NCBI GenBank assembly: GCA_029933995.1
Contig: JAOZNB010000077.1
Span: forward strand, 1 to 6,031
From: Candidatus Moraniibacteriota bacterium
GTDB taxonomy: Bacteria > Patescibacteriota > Minisyncoccia > Moranbacterales > GCA-2747515
Reading direction: 5' to 3'
Length of the DNA stretch: 6,031 nucleotides
Part shown: positions 4,864-6,031 of the stretch, piece after piece
Position numbering within the stretch: the stretch's first letter is position 1
Layout: every line of letters starts with the position of its first letter
Program-made: the position numbers and the translations under genes
The notes under the pieces: model-generated
What the model saw: the letters and a program-made list of their open reading frames with translations, nothing else
Database searches by the model: none
Told to the model about the DNA's origin: nothing

Positions 4864-5472
4864 ATGCAAAACGAGGTGTATCATAAGAGCATACATAAAA
4901 TAAATTTTTTAAGAAAAAGAGAGTGTGTTATGGGGCAAATAGTATTAATGATGTGTTCAATTATTTGTGTAAGTGGATTAAGTGGTTGTGATAATAATAA
5001 AGATTCTAATAATAATGATATAGCAGTGGGTGTTCAAGATGAAACATCAATTTATTTAGTAGCAATGGATGGAACTAAATTTAATGATTCATTGAATACT
5101 TCAAATATTGGATGTGATGATAAGCTTGTTGAGGTAAAAATAGATAAGAAATTATCACCGCAAGAAGCATTGGAAGAATTATTTGCTTATGAAGAATACA
5201 ATGAAGAAGAAGGGCTGTATAATGTTTTTGGTTTATCTGATAATTTGAAAGTTGAAAAAATGGTAGTGGCAAATGATTTCGCCATAGTTACGTTATCTGA
5301 AGATTTATTTGTAGGTGGTATGTGTGATGATCCGCGTGTATATGCTCAGATTACAGAAACTCTTATACAGTTTGATGAGATTGATGGTGTAGATATATTT
5401 ATAGGTGATGAGGAATTAAGTTCGTATCTTTTAGATGTGAGTGAAGAAGAATTGGGTGGTCCAATAAATTAA
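4864..5472 (+). CDS. GerMN-domain lipoprotein
   Basis: The 202-aa product has a lipoprotein signal: a basic stretch (KINFLRKR, 12-19), a hydrophobic core (24-38) and a lipobox LSGC with Cys42 as the lipidated residue. An Asn/Asp-rich linker follows. The GerMN domain spans about 61-190: the EALEELF helix, the GLYNVF turn at 117-122, and the strand-helix segment VTLSEDLFVGGMCDDPRVYAQITETLIQF. Cys84 and Cys154 could form a disulfide outside the cell, a pattern I associate with Patescibacteria-type GerMN proteins. GerMN domains occur in spore-germination and cell-envelope proteins; here a role in envelope assembly or peptidoglycan interaction is only inferred. I keep the ATG at 4864 because starting at the ATG at 4930 would remove all positive charge from the signal peptide, although the n-region is then rather long. 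Export would use SecA and lipoprotein signal peptidase. There is no Shine-Dalgarno, and it is tightly linked to the ABM-like gene. Confidence 0.88.
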   Translation: MQNEVYHKSIHKINFLRKRECVMGQIVLMMCSIICVSGLSGCDNNKDSNNNDIAVGVQDETSIYLVAMDGTKFNDSLNTSNIGCDDKLVEVKIDKKLSPQEALEELFAYEEYNEEEGLYNVFGLSDNLKVEKMVVANDFAIVTLSEDLFVGGMCDDPRVYAQITETLIQFDEIDGVDIFIGDEELSSYLLDVSEEELGGPIN

Positions 5473-5493
5473 AAATAATTAATAATAAATAAT

Positions 5494-6031
5494 ATGATAA
5501 AAAAGAAAAATATAATAAAAGGTTTGGTTTTTGGAGTACTGGCAGTTTCTGTGATTGCTTTTACGGGTTGTGGTGAGAAAATTGATCAATTAAAAGATAC
5601 AAAGGACAATGTGACATCAAAAATAGAGGATGGTAAAGAATTAACAAAAGATGGAAGTGGTTTCATGGGTGGACTTAAGGAAGCAATGCAAGGAGGTGTA
5701 TCAATGAAGTGTGTCAATATTGATGCTGATGGTGAATGGGTGACATATACAAATGGTAAGAAATTTAGAAGTGAGGGATTGCTAAATGGTAAAACACAGA
5801 TTGTTTTAGTGGTAGATGGAGCTTCATATATGTGGGAGAGGGGCGCAAAGACAGGGCAAAAAATGGATATGAAGTGTATAAAAGATTTTCAAAAGGACAT
5901 GGGAATGCCTGAACTTACAGAGGAAGAAAAAATGGATTTTGATTACACACCTGAAAAGATAGAGGCAGAAGAAGCGTCTGGGAAATTAAAATGTACACCA
6001 GCAACAGACGCAGATTTTTCAGTGCCAACTA
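5494..6031 (+). CDS. Lipoprotein, LolA/DUF4412-like middle region (3' end outside the window)
   Basis: The frame opens at ATG 5494 and stays open for 179 codons to the window edge. MIKKKNIIK is a basic n-region, residues 10-24 are hydrophobic, and the lipobox ends FTGC with Cys26. A charged, probably helical linker rich in Lys, Asp and Glu follows (27-66). From about 80, GEWVTYTNGKKFRSEG, IVLVVDGASYMW and GQKMDMKC look like the beta-strand pattern of LolA- or DUF4412-type lipoproteins that bind hydrophobic ligands; this is a resemblance, not a firm assignment. Cys73, Cys128 and Cys167 may form disulfides once exported, and ATDADFSVP near the edge looks like the approach to the domain end. It follows the GerMN gene by 21 nt with no terminator, so the two lipoproteins probably share a transcript and may act together at the cell surface. 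No Shine-Dalgarno is visible; the leader is A/T only. Confidence 0.87.
   Translation, partial: MIKKKNIIKGLVFGVLAVSVIAFTGCGEKIDQLKDTKDNVTSKIEDGKELTKDGSGFMGGLKEAMQGGVSMKCVNIDADGEWVTYTNGKKFRSEGLLNGKTQIVLVVDGASYMWERGAKTGQKMDMKCIKDFQKDMGMPELTEEEKMDFDYTPEKIEAEEASGKLKCTPATDADFSVPT

Overview
This AT-rich window comes from a bacterium, most likely a member of the Patescibacteria (Candidate Phyla Radiation). The evidence is a SecA with the extra segment between its Walker A and DEAD-box regions that I associate with that group, a GerMN lipoprotein with the paired-cysteine/CDDPR pattern, small lipoproteins without assigned function, and compact gene spacing all on one strand. The standard code fits: secA has no internal TGA, and TAA, TAG and TGA all serve as stops. 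The phylum call is inference from protein features; no 16S or other marker is present.

Layout, all on the + strand. (1) Positions 3-230: the 3' end of an unrecognised gene, closed by a clear rho-independent terminator (248-279). (2) Positions 281-368: a promoter region with a near-perfect 22-bp inverted repeat (319-340) and an extended -10 close to the secA start. (3) secA, 369-3017, 882 aa, intact, ending in a SEC-C zinc motif. (4) Two small cysteine-rich genes, 3067-3294 and 3500-3730. Their cysteine spacing is nearly the same, so they look like divergent paralogues. The first follows secA at 49 nt with a strong Shine-Dalgarno; the second has its own consensus-like promoter (3416-3444) and terminator (3753-3786). 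(5) A gap (3787-3987) that holds a second promoter and a possible 38-codon ORF broken by one base in a poly-A run. (6) A NUDT2-like Nudix hydrolase (3988-4500) whose -10 lies exactly where a leaderless mRNA would need it. (7) A tight cluster: a small ABM-like protein (4558-4857), a GerMN lipoprotein (4864-5472), and a second lipoprotein that runs off the window (5494-6031).

The functional thread is modest. SecA drives Sec export, and the two lipoproteins at the right edge would be Sec substrates anchored at the cell surface. The Nudix enzyme is a housekeeping nucleotide-cleaning type. The cysteine-rich pair and the partial first gene have no assigned function.

Two observations deserve most attention. 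One is the paralogous eight-cysteine pair. The other is an apparent split in translation initiation: secA, the Nudix gene and the ABM-like gene have TGG-extended -10 boxes 12-20 nt before the ATG and no Shine-Dalgarno, while genes with a longer leader or inside an operon carry one. I found no CRISPR array, tRNA, rRNA, transposase or defence cassette.
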